Shown here piece after piece: positions 1 through 8,140 of a DNA stretch of 32,025 nucleotides; the stretch's first letter is position 1, and each line of letters begins with the position of its first letter. This DNA is from a virus, in IMG/VR virus record IMGVR_UViG_3300035703_000304, positions 1 to 32,025 of that record, one strand, 5' to 3'. The notes under the pieces are model-generated. The model saw only the letters and a program-made list of their open reading frames with translations, was not told where the DNA came from and searched no databases. A program made the translations under genes and the position numbers.

Positions 1-648
1 CCTACTAAGTTTTCTGATCCGTATCCAATGGCTGGTGCTGATGGTAAACAAATACTTGTACAAAAAAATCTTAGGACAGGGGAGATAGGACCTGTAGACA
101 AAGCTTCTAGAGTTAGTGTCAGTGCTAGTGCAAATACTGCTTTACCAAAGAACTTAAAAGCTATTGGAGAGGTTAGACAAGATTTTCTAAGGACTATTGA
201 TCCTTATGTAAAGGCATACAATACTGCTAGTACATCAGAAACAATGTTTGATCAAGCTTTACAAGGTAACTTTCAAGGTTGGAGAGCAGCTATTACACAG
301 TTAGCTAAGTCAGTAGGAGATAGTCAAATTAGTGCAAGAGAGATTGAAGCATACGGATTAGATCCTAGTTTAGTTGGTAGTATTGTGGATAAAGCAAACG
401 TACTATTAACAGGTACTCCTTCTAGAGACACAATCTTAGGCGCTAAGAAGATAGCAACAGCCATTAAAGATATTAACCAACAAAGATCACGTAAAGAACA
501 AGAAGTCTATCTAGACCTAGCTACTAAGGCTGAGGGGTATACACCAGAATCTAGGAGGTATTTTGACTTGCCTATGTTAGCTCCAGGTACTGATACAGGT
601 ACAAATCAAAAAACAACATCTCGTGGTACAAGATACACCGTTGAATAA
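1..648 (+). CDS. C-terminal part of a probable virion protein (5' truncated by window)
   Basis: The reading frame is open from base 1 with no stop before the first ATG at 28, so this is most likely the end of a longer gene whose start lies outside the window; 28 is only the first internal Met. The visible 215 residues are soluble, rich in Ala, Thr and Gln and mostly helical by composition, with no motif I recognise. The gene ends 13 bases before the next one (662) and shares its direction. Its position before a large Ala/Gly-rich protein and the lysis genes is where podoviruses keep internal virion (ejection) proteins; that role is inferred from context only. The function is unknown. Confidence 0.7.
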   Translation, partial: PTKFSDPYPMAGADGKQILVQKNLRTGEIGPVDKASRVSVSASANTALPKNLKAIGEVRQDFLRTIDPYVKAYNTASTSETMFDQALQGNFQGWRAAITQLAKSVGDSQISAREIEAYGLDPSLVGSIVDKANVLLTGTPSRDTILGAKKIATAIKDINQQRSRKEQEVYLDLATKAEGYTPESRRYFDLPMLAPGTDTGTNQKTTSRGTRYTVE

Positions 649-661
649 TTAAGGAATAAGA

Positions 662-3256
662 ATGCCTACTTATACGATTAACGGTAGAAGAGTAATAACA
701 GAACAACCTTTATCAGATGACGAGATTGATGAGATTGCTAGTACAATACAGCAACCTACAAGCGGAGTAACACCTAAAGAGTTGTCTAGGGTTTTTCAAC
801 GTAATCGCCCACAACAAACAGGTGTACCTACTGGTGATTATTTAAGCGATGTGGCTAAAGGTGCTATAGCAAGGTTTGGTCCTCAGATTATGAGGGCTAT
901 GGGTGGTATGGAAGCTCCGTTGGAAACACCTTCTACACAGCCTTCGTTAACACAGAACATCGAGCAGCAGCTTATTAGACCAGTAGAAAGAGCAGCTCAA
1001 CAGGCTGTGGGTTATCAGCAGGTTTCACCACCATCTAGAACAGCGAGAGCTGTCGGGGCTGGTATTGAATCGGCACTAGATCCTGTTAGTATTGCATCAG
1101 GTGGTGGTGGTATTGTACCTAGACTACTTGGTGGTTTCATACCAGGAATGACCGCTGATATTGGTGGTCAAGTTGGTCAAAATGTTGCTGGTGACACAGG
1201 ACAAGTTATTGGTGCTTTAGCTGGTGGTATAAGTGGTGGTGTTGCTCAAGGAACTATACCAAGGGCTACAGTAATGGCTAGTCAGGCTAAACCTTTGATG
1301 CAGCGTATGCGTGGCACTGTTCCTGAAGAAGAGGTTCTACGTCAAGCTGACAACACTGTAACTTCTATCTTCCAAGCAGCAGCACAGGCAGATCCTAAGT
1401 TTGCTGAAGCATTAGCTAAATCACAGCAGATCAGTGCTACCACAGGTGTGCAGCTACCAGCATCAGCAATGCTGAATAATAATCCTGTACTAGGTGACTT
1501 GATTAGAAACTTATCAAGTAGAGACCCTGCTTTCCGTAATCTGTATGGTTCACAGTTTGAACAAGCAATGGATACCTTGTCAGGAAGAGCTACTAGATTG
1601 TTCGGTGATCCTACACAGGCTAACTTTATCCTTCAGCAAACACTAAAGAACATACCTTTAGATAAAATCCAACAACGCAGGCTTGACGCTATTAACCAAC
1701 AAATAGCTAAGTCTTCTACCTTTAAAGTTGAAGATCCAGAGGCTCTTGGTACTCGTGTTGCAAAGTTAGTTGAAAAACAGGAAAAAGAAGCTAGAGAACT
1801 TACACAACCTTTCTACAAAGCTGCTTTTGATTATGCAGAGCAGAATAACATCAACCTGCCTGCTGCAGGTGTTGAGGATATCTACAGATTTGTAAACGAT
1901 ACAAGAGCTGCTGATAAGTTTTTCTCTTTTCCTTCTATATGGAATAAAATAACAAAACCTCCATCAGAGAGAAACCCAGGTGGTTTTGGACCAGTTAAAG
2001 ACGAAGCAGGTAATTTAGTCTTTAAGGATGCTTCCATAGCTGACATAGACTCTTTAAAAAGAGAAATTAACTTACAAATTAGAAAAACAAAAGATGATCC
2101 AGCATCGCAAAGATTGTTGTCATCTCTTAAAAACTCATTTGAAGATACTATCTCTAATGTATCAGAAGACTTTAGTCGCCTCTACAAAGCAGCAGACGCT
2201 GCTTACTTAGAACGTGTCGGTCTTCCTTTTAATCAAGAAGCTATTAAACAGATTGATAGAGCTAAATTCAATGAGTCTGTTCTTCCTGTCATTACTAAAA
2301 ACAAATCAGCATTGTCTCAGTTTGTTGATGCTACTGGTGAGGAAGGAAGAGACCTAGCTATGAAGGCTTTTCTGACGGACTTTGACCGTGTTGCTGTTAA
2401 AGACGGTGTCATTGATCCTAAAGTAGCCCGTAAGTGGTTGAAAGAAAACTCTGGTGAATTAGTTGTTCTAGGTGATAAAGCTGATGTTATCCGTAAAGCA
2501 GTCACCGATGTTACTGAACTGAATGCACAGAAGGTAAGAATCAATAATGCCTTTACAGAGGCTAGGAAAGGTAATCTACTTCAATTAGAAGGTAAGACTG
2601 CTCAGGATATCGTCAACAACCTGTACAGTAACCCAACTAATGTAGATCGTTTCTTACGTACTTATGGTAGTAACATCGATACCTTGAATGCTGTTAGATC
2701 TTTTATGTTAGATGATATTCTGTCAGCACAAAACCCTGTAGAGGCTCTAACAGATCGAACACGTAAGGCTACTTACGATAAAGTCTTTGGGCCTACTTAC
2801 GCTAAGAATGTAGAGAATCTTGCTGAAGCTGCTCGTAGATTGTCAGTAAACCCTGCTGATGTTAAGTTTAATGTAAAAGAAGTGCCGACAACACCTATTG
2901 AGCAATTAGTTGGTGTCCCTCCTGAAGAGATTATCTCTAAGTTAAGAAACCCAATAGCAAGTACTACATGGGCGGTGTCATCTATCTTGTCTAAGTTCTG
3001 GGCAAAGCAGACAGCAGCAGCCACTGATGAGAAGCTAAAGACTTTATTGTTAGATCCTAAATCAACTAGGATATTGTCAGAGGCTCTGACACCTAAAGCT
3101 GATGGTACGCTAGATCTTACAGCGGCTAAAAGGCTAGTAGATTTAGGTAAGAAAGCTGGTATTGATTGGACTACGATGGTTATTGATGATGCTGCTAGAG
3201 GTGCTGCTAGAGCTATTCCAGCTATCCAGGCTGGTATGCCGGAGGAGATGCAGTAA
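662..3256 (+). CDS. Large probable internal virion / ejection protein, 864 aa
   Basis: An 864-residue protein starting at ATG 662, with purine-rich AAGGAATAAG just upstream. It opens with a short hydrophilic segment, followed near residues 145-200 by a Gly/Ala-rich stretch with many GG pairs (for example IGALAGGISGG) that resembles a membrane-active or glycine-zipper segment. The rest is long, helical and charged. No enzyme motif is visible. Size, position late in the structural operon next to holin and endolysin, and the glycine-rich segment fit a DNA-ejection protein of the capsid core. This is inference; there is no recognised family. The stop codon overlaps the start of the holin-like gene by one base, so the two are probably translationally coupled. 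Confidence 0.65.
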   Translation: MPTYTINGRRVITEQPLSDDEIDEIASTIQQPTSGVTPKELSRVFQRNRPQQTGVPTGDYLSDVAKGAIARFGPQIMRAMGGMEAPLETPSTQPSLTQNIEQQLIRPVERAAQQAVGYQQVSPPSRTARAVGAGIESALDPVSIASGGGGIVPRLLGGFIPGMTADIGGQVGQNVAGDTGQVIGALAGGISGGVAQGTIPRATVMASQAKPLMQRMRGTVPEEEVLRQADNTVTSIFQAAAQADPKFAEALAKSQQISATTGVQLPASAMLNNNPVLGDLIRNLSSRDPAFRNLYGSQFEQAMDTLSGRATRLFGDPTQANFILQQTLKNIPLDKIQQRRLDAINQQIAKSSTFKVEDPEALGTRVAKLVEKQEKEARELTQPFYKAAFDYAEQNNINLPAAGVEDIYRFVNDTRAADKFFSFPSIWNKITKPPSERNPGGFGPVKDEAGNLVFKDASIADIDSLKREINLQIRKTKDDPASQRLLSSLKNSFEDTISNVSEDFSRLYKAADAAYLERVGLPFNQEAIKQIDRAKFNESVLPVITKNKSALSQFVDATGEEGRDLAMKAFLTDFDRVAVKDGVIDPKVARKWLKENSGELVVLGDKADVIRKAVTDVTELNAQKVRINNAFTEARKGNLLQLEGKTAQDIVNNLYSNPTNVDRFLRTYGSNIDTLNAVRSFMLDDILSAQNPVEALTDRTRKATYDKVFGPTYAKNVENLAEAARRLSVNPADVKFNVKEVPTTPIEQLVGVPPEEIISKLRNPIASTTWAVSSILSKFWAKQTAAATDEKLKTLLLDPKSTRILSEALTPKADGTLDLTAAKRLVDLGKKAGIDWTTMVIDDAARGAARAIPAIQAGMPEEMQ

Positions 3257-3723
3257 TGTTTGAACTCATTGGTGCTCTTATCGGTGGTGTATTCAGGTTA
3301 GCCCCTGAAGTACTGAAGATCTTAGATCGTAAGTTTGAAAGAGAACATGAGCTAAAGAAGTTAGACGTTGAAGTATCTATTGCTAAGATGCAAGCAGAGT
3401 TTGCTCTACAGCAGGGGCATCAGCGTCTACAAGAGCATGAATTAGATGCTATCGGTGAAGCATTCAAACAACAAGCAGAGTCTGATGGTAAGGCTTGGAA
3501 GTGGGTAGCATCGCTGTCAGCACTAGTTAGACCTGCAGTGACTTACTGGTTTGTTTTCTTTTACTCAGCAGTCAAGATTGCAGGGCTTTACTTAGCTTTC
3601 TTACAAGACGGTAGTTGGACTTCTGTACTCGTCACAGGCTGGACTGATTTCGATGAGGGAATGCTTGCTATGATACTTTCGTTTTATTTTGTGGGTAGGG
3701 TTTGGGAGTCATCGAAAAAATGA
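3256..3723 (+). CDS. Holin-like membrane protein
   Basis: 155 residues with the architecture of the 3-TM phage/GTA holins (PF11351-like). There is a short hydrophobic N-terminus (about 3-18), a charged helical middle (about 22-80, rich in E, K and Q), then hydrophobic segments at about 89-117, starting with an 'ALVRPAVTYWFVFF' stretch, and about 134-147. Holins collect in the inner membrane and open it at a set time so that endolysin reaches the wall. It starts on the last base of the upstream gene and is followed by an HNH gene and then the endolysin, a normal lysis-cassette position apart from the intervening HNH gene. The family call is by pattern, not a search; a head-tail accessory membrane protein is the main alternative. 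Confidence 0.65.
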   Translation: MFELIGALIGGVFRLAPEVLKILDRKFEREHELKKLDVEVSIAKMQAEFALQQGHQRLQEHELDAIGEAFKQQAESDGKAWKWVASLSALVRPAVTYWFVFFYSAVKIAGLYLAFLQDGSWTSVLVTGWTDFDEGMLAMILSFYFVGRVWESSKK

Positions 3724-4184
3724 TAGACAAAGTAAAGAAAGCTGAACAAAATAGAAAGTATAGGGAAAAGAATAAAGATGATCTTAGGGAAAAGAAAAAA
3801 CAATACTATTTGAAAAACAAAGAGTCTATCAGGCTTAAGTCTAAGCAAAACTATGAAGTTAACAAAGAAGCGTATAAAGAAAGAGCAAAGAAGTGGAAAA
3901 AAGATAACGCAGCAAGACACAATGCTTTATGTATGGATAGACATGTTAAGAAATTAAAAGCAAGGCCTTCCTGGTTAACTATGATTCAATTAGTACAAAT
4001 TCAAGAGTTCTACGAAATAGCTAAAGCACGTTCTTATCAGACTGGTATTGTTCATCATGTAGATCATATTGTCCCACTACAAGGTAAGAACGTATCTGGT
4101 TTACATGTTCCTTGGAATCTACAAATTTTAACTGCCTCAGACAACTGCAGTAAAAGAAACGGTATATGGGAATCAAAGAAGTAA
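3720..4184 (+). CDS. HNH homing-type endonuclease in the lysis cassette
   Basis: I choose ATG 3720, which overlaps the holin stop as ATGA; an in-frame TTG at 3702 is possible but less likely. The protein has 154 residues: a very Lys/Arg-rich N-terminal half (about 1-85), probably DNA binding, with repeated 'YR/YK-E-KNK' like segments, then an HNH nuclease domain with HHVDHIVPL at about 112-120 and an Asn-rich second half (NLQILTASDNCSKRN). HNH enzymes of this kind nick or cut DNA and often behave as selfish free-standing homing endonucleases. The gene sits between holin and endolysin and overlaps both, so it looks inserted into the lysis operon. It is more A-rich than its neighbours, which agrees with an independent origin. 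Confidence 0.85.
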   Translation: MIDKVKKAEQNRKYREKNKDDLREKKKQYYLKNKESIRLKSKQNYEVNKEAYKERAKKWKKDNAARHNALCMDRHVKKLKARPSWLTMIQLVQIQEFYEIAKARSYQTGIVHHVDHIVPLQGKNVSGLHVPWNLQILTASDNCSKRNGIWESKK

Positions 4185-4747
4185 TCTCAATCGCTGAACC
4201 ATTGATTAAGAGATTCGAAGGATGGAGAAGTAAACCTTATCTCTGTAGTGCTAACGTACCCACCATAGGTTGGGGATCTACGATGTACGAGAATGGAGAT
4301 AAGGTAACACTGGATGATCCTGAGATCACAAAAGAAAGAGGACAGGAATTATTCGAACTTGATGCAGAGAGGTTCCTACTTCAAGTCTATAAAGCCTGTC
4401 CAGTGTTGACGAAACACGACAATAAAGCTGCTGCAATCCTTAGTTGGACTTATAATTTAGGTGCAGCTAGGTTGAGAGCATCCACGATGCGAACAAGGAT
4501 AAACCAAGAGCGATGGGTGGAAGCTGTTCAAGAACTAAAGCGTTGGAATCTTGCAGCAGGTAAAGTAACCAGAGGCTTGATTCTTCGTCGTGAAGCTGAG
4601 GCATCACTCTTCCTTAGCCCAACCAACAACAAAACTGAAGATAGCAATATTAATAAAGACAAAGAACCCTTCGAGAAAAGCCTCATCTCCGTCCTCGTCA
4701 GTTACGACAAAATCATCAGAATAGCAGATACCCAACATAAACCCTGA
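4166..4747 (+). CDS. Endolysin, GH24 (T4-lysozyme type) muramidase
   Basis: It hydrolyses the MurNAc-GlcNAc bond of peptidoglycan to release progeny. The catalytic signature E-x8-C-x5-T is intact: Glu18 in RFEGW, Cys27 and Thr33 in PTIGWGS. The Cys variant is the lambdoid P22/R21-type triad. The GH24 fold continues with WTYNLGAARLRAST (about 92-105) and ends with the usual LILRREAEASLFL near residue 150. No signal-anchor is visible at the N-terminus, so it should depend on the holin. Residues about 155-193 are a hydrophilic tail not typical of the family and lie opposite a minus-strand small ORF (4604-4777). The ATG lies inside the end of the HNH gene. A terminator follows at 4799. Confidence 0.93.
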   Translation: MGIKEVISIAEPLIKRFEGWRSKPYLCSANVPTIGWGSTMYENGDKVTLDDPEITKERGQELFELDAERFLLQVYKACPVLTKHDNKAAAILSWTYNLGAARLRASTMRTRINQERWVEAVQELKRWNLAAGKVTRGLILRREAEASLFLSPTNNKTEDSNINKDKEPFEKSLISVLVSYDKIIRIADTQHKP

Positions 4748-4777
4748 CAGAAACGACCAACCCCATATATTCGGCAT
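4604..4777 (-). CDS. Possible small membrane protein at the end of the early operon (57 aa)
   Basis: A 57-residue reading frame on the minus strand, preceded by a good Shine-Dalgarno (AAGGA, five to six bases from the ATG at 4777). It encodes two hydrophobic stretches, about residues 5-18 (WGWSFLSGFMLGIC) and 37-53 (GFFVFINIAIFSFVVGW), separated by an acidic loop (DDFVVTDEDGDEAF). It lies downstream of the ribonucleotide reductase in the same direction, so it would be the last gene of the minus operon, and it overlaps the endolysin C-terminal tail antisense. It stops just before the antisense of the conserved GH24 domain. Whether this frame or the endolysin tail is the selected one cannot be settled by eye. 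I know of no family. Confidence 0.45.
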   Translation of the reverse strand: MPNIWGWSFLSGFMLGICYSDDFVVTDEDGDEAFLEGFFVFINIAIFSFVVGWAKEE

Positions 4778-4798
4778 AGTTTTCCTTAGTGACCGTTC

Positions 4799-4826
4799 GC
4801 CCTCCTTTGATGGAGGGCTTTTTTTT
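4799..4826 (+). terminator. Intrinsic terminator ending the late/lysis operon
   Basis: A perfect 7-bp stem (GCCCTCC at 4799-4805 with GGAGGGC at 4812-4818), a six-base loop and eight T residues directly after it. The T-run is only on the plus side, so it should stop plus-strand transcripts but not minus-strand ones. It lies between the convergent endolysin and ribonucleotide reductase genes. Confidence 0.9.
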
Positions 4827-4828
4827 AT

Positions 4829-6727
4829 TTAGATGTCGCAAACGCCAGAAACACAGGCCAATTGCTGTGCGCCTTCGACGTTATCATCTACTTCCTTAAG
4901 ATCATCCCAGTTAATGTTGGTAGGCATCTTAGCTAAGAGATCATTGTACTCTTGTTCAGTACATGTCTCATAAGGAGCCTGCCTATATGTACCACCATCC
5001 ATAGGTAAGAATGATACACCAGTACAGATATCAAAGTTCCTGTACACCCAAGCCCCTACAGTAGGCCAATCTTCTTCGTTCACTGAGATAGTCACTGAAG
5101 GCTTATGTTCGCACCAATTAAGCTGATAGATCTTCCATAGGTTTAAGTGTTCAATAGAAGATACATCATCCCTAGTTACTGCAGCATCAGGAGCCTTCAT
5201 AGGAAACGAGAACACTGTTGTACTATCTGGTCTCATCACACAAGGCTCATTAGGGATACCCTGACTAATCATAAACGCTGTAAGAGGATCTTTTTTATCC
5301 GATCTAACACGTCTAATGTAATACGCAGCATGTTGTGGGTGAATTCCACTAGCAGTGCCACACAACTGAGACACAGTACCAGAAGGCTTAACGCAAGTGA
5401 TAGCAGCAGAGACAGGAATACTAAGAGCATTTGCTGTAACTTCATTTGCAGTGACTGCTTCATGCTTAAGATCCTGTAGTCTTAATGGTAACTGAATATC
5501 ATTAGGATCATTCAACAAAGGATTGTCATAGATCCCTGTCAGCGATACACCCAATAAACGCTCTTCAGCAGTGTTCTTTTCCCAGATCTTACGCAGATAA
5601 GGGAAGTCAGTCATTGTGCTCTGCCAAGTGCCTAGAATCGATGCTACACGTACTTTGTAGCGTAGATCTTCAATGGTATCTGTAGCTCTGACAATGACCT
5701 CAGTGAGGTTACAGAACTGGTATGGACGTAGAATGATCTCGCTGCAGGGATTCGTACCAAAGTCATGATTAGGATCTCTACGACCGTTGATAGCAGCTTG
5801 TTTCTGCGATGCCTCCCTGTTGAAGATACCACGCTCACCAGAATGACTCTCGTAGACTGAGCACCATTCACGCATGAACTGACCCACTGAAGGCTTCGTA
5901 TCATACACAGCAGAGTTGTTCGCTAAGCTACGTTGTCCTTGTTGTTCCCACCAAGAGCCAGCTTTAGCGTGTGCCATACGATCATCACTTAGATCGCTTA
6001 AAGATATCATCGCAGATCGCCGCACACCACCCACAACAACAACTTCCCCGATCTTGCACAGAATATCATGGCATTCAATGGACGACAGACGACGATTTTT
6101 GGCCGACTGGAACTTCCTAATAACAAACTTGAATAGTTCAACGAGGGGTTCTGGGCCAGAAGCTCTGCCTCCAAAGGTCTTAAGTCTTGCCCCAGCAGGT
6201 CTAACTTTGGAGACATCCCACTTTGCAATCTCTCCAGCATAGAGTAAAGCAATGAGTTGTCGTAGTGCTTTAGCCCAGCCCTCTTTGCTGTCGGATACCA
6301 CGATAGTAGTTTTACTATCAAATAACTGATCAGGGACTTCAGGTAATTGATTGACATACTTAGACTCTACAGAGAAACCGACACCAGTGCCACACAGAAG
6401 GATGTACATTGCCTCATCGAATGACTTAGGATCATCGATGGGTAGATACGAACAATTATATCCTGCAATGTTCTGACGCTCTAGTGCTTCACCAGCAGTC
6501 ATCATACACCGCATCGAAGGCATCACATCCAGGTTCAGAATAGCCTTGTGTACAGTCTTATAGATATGCTGAGGAATCTCATACTTATGTTTCTTCAGTA
6601 ACTGCTTTTGCATAAAAGCCATGTAGCGATCTACAGTCTCGCCCCAGTTCTCTCTACGTCCTTGTTCGTCAAGAAACCTACTGTAACGGCTCTTGTGGAT
6701 AAATGCTTGGTAGTTATTCAACTTCAT
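4829..6727 (-). CDS. nrdJ: Class II (adenosylcobalamin-dependent) ribonucleoside-triphosphate reductase, monomeric
   Basis: 632 residues, resembling the Lactobacillus leichmannii RTPR type. It reduces ribonucleotides to deoxyribonucleotides with a cobalamin radical and needs no oxygen. Visible active-site residues: Cys92 (YNCSYLP), the N-P-C-S-E motif at 326-330 (Cys328 and Glu330), Cys339 eleven residues after Cys328, which matches the 408/419 spacing in RTPR, and the C-terminal relay pair Cys625 and Cys630 (CVSGVC). There is no C-terminal zinc domain of the larger NrdJ type. It is preceded by a 58-residue gene with an ATGA overlap, is the last large gene of the replication operon, and would supply dNTPs together with ThyX. 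The host or environment must provide B12. Confidence 0.95.
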   Translation of the reverse strand: MKLNNYQAFIHKSRYSRFLDEQGRRENWGETVDRYMAFMQKQLLKKHKYEIPQHIYKTVHKAILNLDVMPSMRCMMTAGEALERQNIAGYNCSYLPIDDPKSFDEAMYILLCGTGVGFSVESKYVNQLPEVPDQLFDSKTTIVVSDSKEGWAKALRQLIALLYAGEIAKWDVSKVRPAGARLKTFGGRASGPEPLVELFKFVIRKFQSAKNRRLSSIECHDILCKIGEVVVVGGVRRSAMISLSDLSDDRMAHAKAGSWWEQQGQRSLANNSAVYDTKPSVGQFMREWCSVYESHSGERGIFNREASQKQAAINGRRDPNHDFGTNPCSEIILRPYQFCNLTEVIVRATDTIEDLRYKVRVASILGTWQSTMTDFPYLRKIWEKNTAEERLLGVSLTGIYDNPLLNDPNDIQLPLRLQDLKHEAVTANEVTANALSIPVSAAITCVKPSGTVSQLCGTASGIHPQHAAYYIRRVRSDKKDPLTAFMISQGIPNEPCVMRPDSTTVFSFPMKAPDAAVTRDDVSSIEHLNLWKIYQLNWCEHKPSVTISVNEEDWPTVGAWVYRNFDICTGVSFLPMDGGTYRQAPYETCTEQEYNDLLAKMPTNINWDDLKEVDDNVEGAQQLACVSGVCDI

Positions 6728-6900
6728 TGATCTTCCTCTTCGGTATCATCTAGTTCGTCAACTAAAACATCAAACATGGCTTCGATTCTGTCCTCAAACC
6801 TATCAACCAAGTCTTCTGCTGTTATGTTAAGTATCTCAAGTAGAGATATCTCATCTAGTCTTTTTAGTTTATCAAACAAGTCCAGAATCGTCAAAGCCAT
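6724..6900 (-). CDS. Small acidic conserved-type phage protein (58 aa)
   Basis: A 58-residue gene starting at ATG 6900 (AGGAGTAACC upstream) and ending with TGA in an ATGA overlap with the ribonucleotide reductase start. The sequence is helical and acidic, beginning MALTILDLFDKLKRLDEISL and ending in a run of Asp and Glu. The strong SD and exact coupling to the next gene support a real gene although it is short. No motif or function is recognised. Confidence 0.75.
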   Translation of the reverse strand: MALTILDLFDKLKRLDEISLLEILNITAEDLVDRFEDRIEAMFDVLVDELDDTEEEDQ

Positions 6901-6902
6901 GG

Positions 6903-7145
6903 TTACTCCTTGTAGTACTTTTTCTTTACTAAGTCATAGTTATCAATCAAATACTCCAGGTAGTGTAATGCTTTCTGTAGATCTTCTTTACCATTCTTAC
7001 GATGGAATCGTTGAATGTACTTAACAACATTAGCTGACCAAGGGTCTAAACTCCATGCACTAATGACATCCCAAGGCTGTAGTGTTGTCTGCTTATAGTG
7101 ATCACCTCCAACCTGTTTAGCTTGGTTTGAGTATTTCGGTAGCAA
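6903..7145 (-). CDS. DUF3310 (SaV-like) protein
   Basis: About 80 residues carrying the DUF3310 signature: QVGGDHYKQ near the N-terminus, then QPWDVISAW, NVVKYIQRF and GKEDLQKALHYLEYLID. This family is widespread in phages and annotated as nucleotide-kinase-like, but its function is not established. I choose a TTG start at 7145 because GGAG lies six bases upstream; the same frame is open further upstream (to 7358), but that part lies over the zinc ribbon of the preceding exonuclease gene and shows no conservation signs. It overlaps the exonuclease 3' end by 29 bases and is followed two bases later by the 58-residue gene. Confidence 0.8.
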   Translation of the reverse strand: MLPKYSNQAKQVGGDHYKQTTLQPWDVISAWSLDPWSANVVKYIQRFHRKNGKEDLQKALHYLEYLIDNYDLVKKKYYKE

Positions 7146-7851
7146 GTTTTTCTCCTCTACGTTGTTGTTGCCATCCACCACAGTCTTGACACTGGTATCG
7201 CTGGTACTTTCCCGTGGCAGTAGTGCTGTACCCCCTCCGCTGTAGACTGTAGCTCCCGCACCGTGTGCAGCCTGTGTAGTCGTTACCAATACTGACGTTT
7301 GGGTGGGTTCGAATCCAGGGAAGAAATCGTTCATAGACCTTCTCCAGTAGGATAACATCCTGTTTGTTGTACTGCTCCATCACTGTCCAGGCTTCTTTGT
7401 CTCTGTTCATACACTTAATCCAGAGTTCAAAGCCTTCATGCTTAGTCTTCTGTCCTAGTCCTAATGCTCTAGCAACATAGTCTAGCTTATTACTAGGGAA
7501 TCTAAACTCTTTTCTAGAAGTCTTTAGTAAGTCAATCTGATGATACGGTGATGGTGGTGGCATTCCTGCTTCTAAGAACTCCTTGTTGAGTGTCGGTATA
7601 TCAAACCTAGTACCGTTGTAATGTATCACTGCATCACACTCATCAAGTAAACTATGGATCTTCTTTAGCATCGTCTTCTTACCATTTAAGATGCTACTGA
7701 ACATCACATGATCACCACCATACCACTTAGCTGCCCAACACAGAACACTACTGCTGTCTACGATCTGACTGATGCTGATGTTTTGCTTAAACAAACCCCA
7801 GACATACGCAGTGTTAGGTGCTGATTCGATATCAAGTAGCAGGATTCTCAT
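7117..7851 (-). CDS. RNase H-like DEDD exonuclease with C-terminal zinc ribbon
   Basis: I choose ATG 7851 (244 residues); the frame extends upstream but there overlaps the preceding gene. The N-terminus MRILLLDIESAP provides the D-x-E of motif I, VIHYNGTRFDIPTL gives motif II, and YNKQDVILL gives the Y-x3-D motif III, as in predicted 3'-5' exonucleases of the RNase_H_2/YprB type. The last 60 residues hold a zinc ribbon (CTRCGS ... CQDCGG), likely for nucleic-acid binding. It is in the replication operon between a small unknown gene and the DUF3310 gene, overlapping both. A role in DNA degradation, recombination or repair is inferred. The DNA polymerase has its own proofreading domain, so this enzyme is probably separate. 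Confidence 0.82.
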   Translation of the reverse strand: MRILLLDIESAPNTAYVWGLFKQNISISQIVDSSSVLCWAAKWYGGDHVMFSSILNGKKTMLKKIHSLLDECDAVIHYNGTRFDIPTLNKEFLEAGMPPPSPYHQIDLLKTSRKEFRFPSNKLDYVARALGLGQKTKHEGFELWIKCMNRDKEAWTVMEQYNKQDVILLEKVYERFLPWIRTHPNVSIGNDYTGCTRCGSYSLQRRGYSTTATGKYQRYQCQDCGGWQQQRRGEKLATEILKPS

Positions 7852-8140
7852 CAGCGTCTGAGTCTGTTTCGTAGTTTGTAAGATCATCGTGTCCGAAGAT
7901 GTTAACGATCTTGTCAAACTGCTTAACGAATACTTTCTCTTTGACATCGTAACCGTAGTAAGCACCGATAGCTTCACAAGCTGTCTCTAACAACTTAGGC
8001 CAAGCAATACCACTATCAAAGGTAACATTGATATCAACCATGTGGTCTAATGGGAAACCATGATCAGCATGGTACTGCTGTACTTCTTCGTTATCTACTG
8101 CCATTAGCGACACATGAAAACTAATTTTACTATCACTCAT
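7832..8140 (-). CDS. Hypothetical protein (102 aa)
   Basis: I choose ATG 8140, which has GGAG six bases upstream and overlaps the ThyX stop; in-frame ATGs at 8146 and 8152 lie too close to that SD. The protein is soluble and acidic, starting MSDSKISFHVSLMAVDNEEV, with a central FDSGIAWPKLLETACEAIGAYYGYDV stretch and a very acidic C-terminus (NYETDSDADENPAT). Its 3' end overlaps the exonuclease start by 20 bases. I do not recognise the family. The tight overlaps place it with ThyX and the exonuclease in one transcript. Confidence 0.75.
   Translation of the reverse strand: MSDSKISFHVSLMAVDNEEVQQYHADHGFPLDHMVDINVTFDSGIAWPKLLETACEAIGAYYGYDVKEKVFVKQFDKIVNIFGHDDLTNYETDSDADENPAT

Noticed and set aside
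3684-3920. Minus-strand 78-codon frame encoding a highly hydrophobic, Phe/Leu-rich product
   Set aside because: It is the exact antisense of the Lys-rich HNH coding region (AAA/AAG codons read as TTT/CTT), has no SD and lies against the direction of a well-supported gene.
4748-4798. Spanin gene embedded in or after the endolysin
   Set aside because: No plus-strand frame with a lipobox or signal-anchor plus coiled coil was found between 4590 and 4800; spanins, if any, lie elsewhere.
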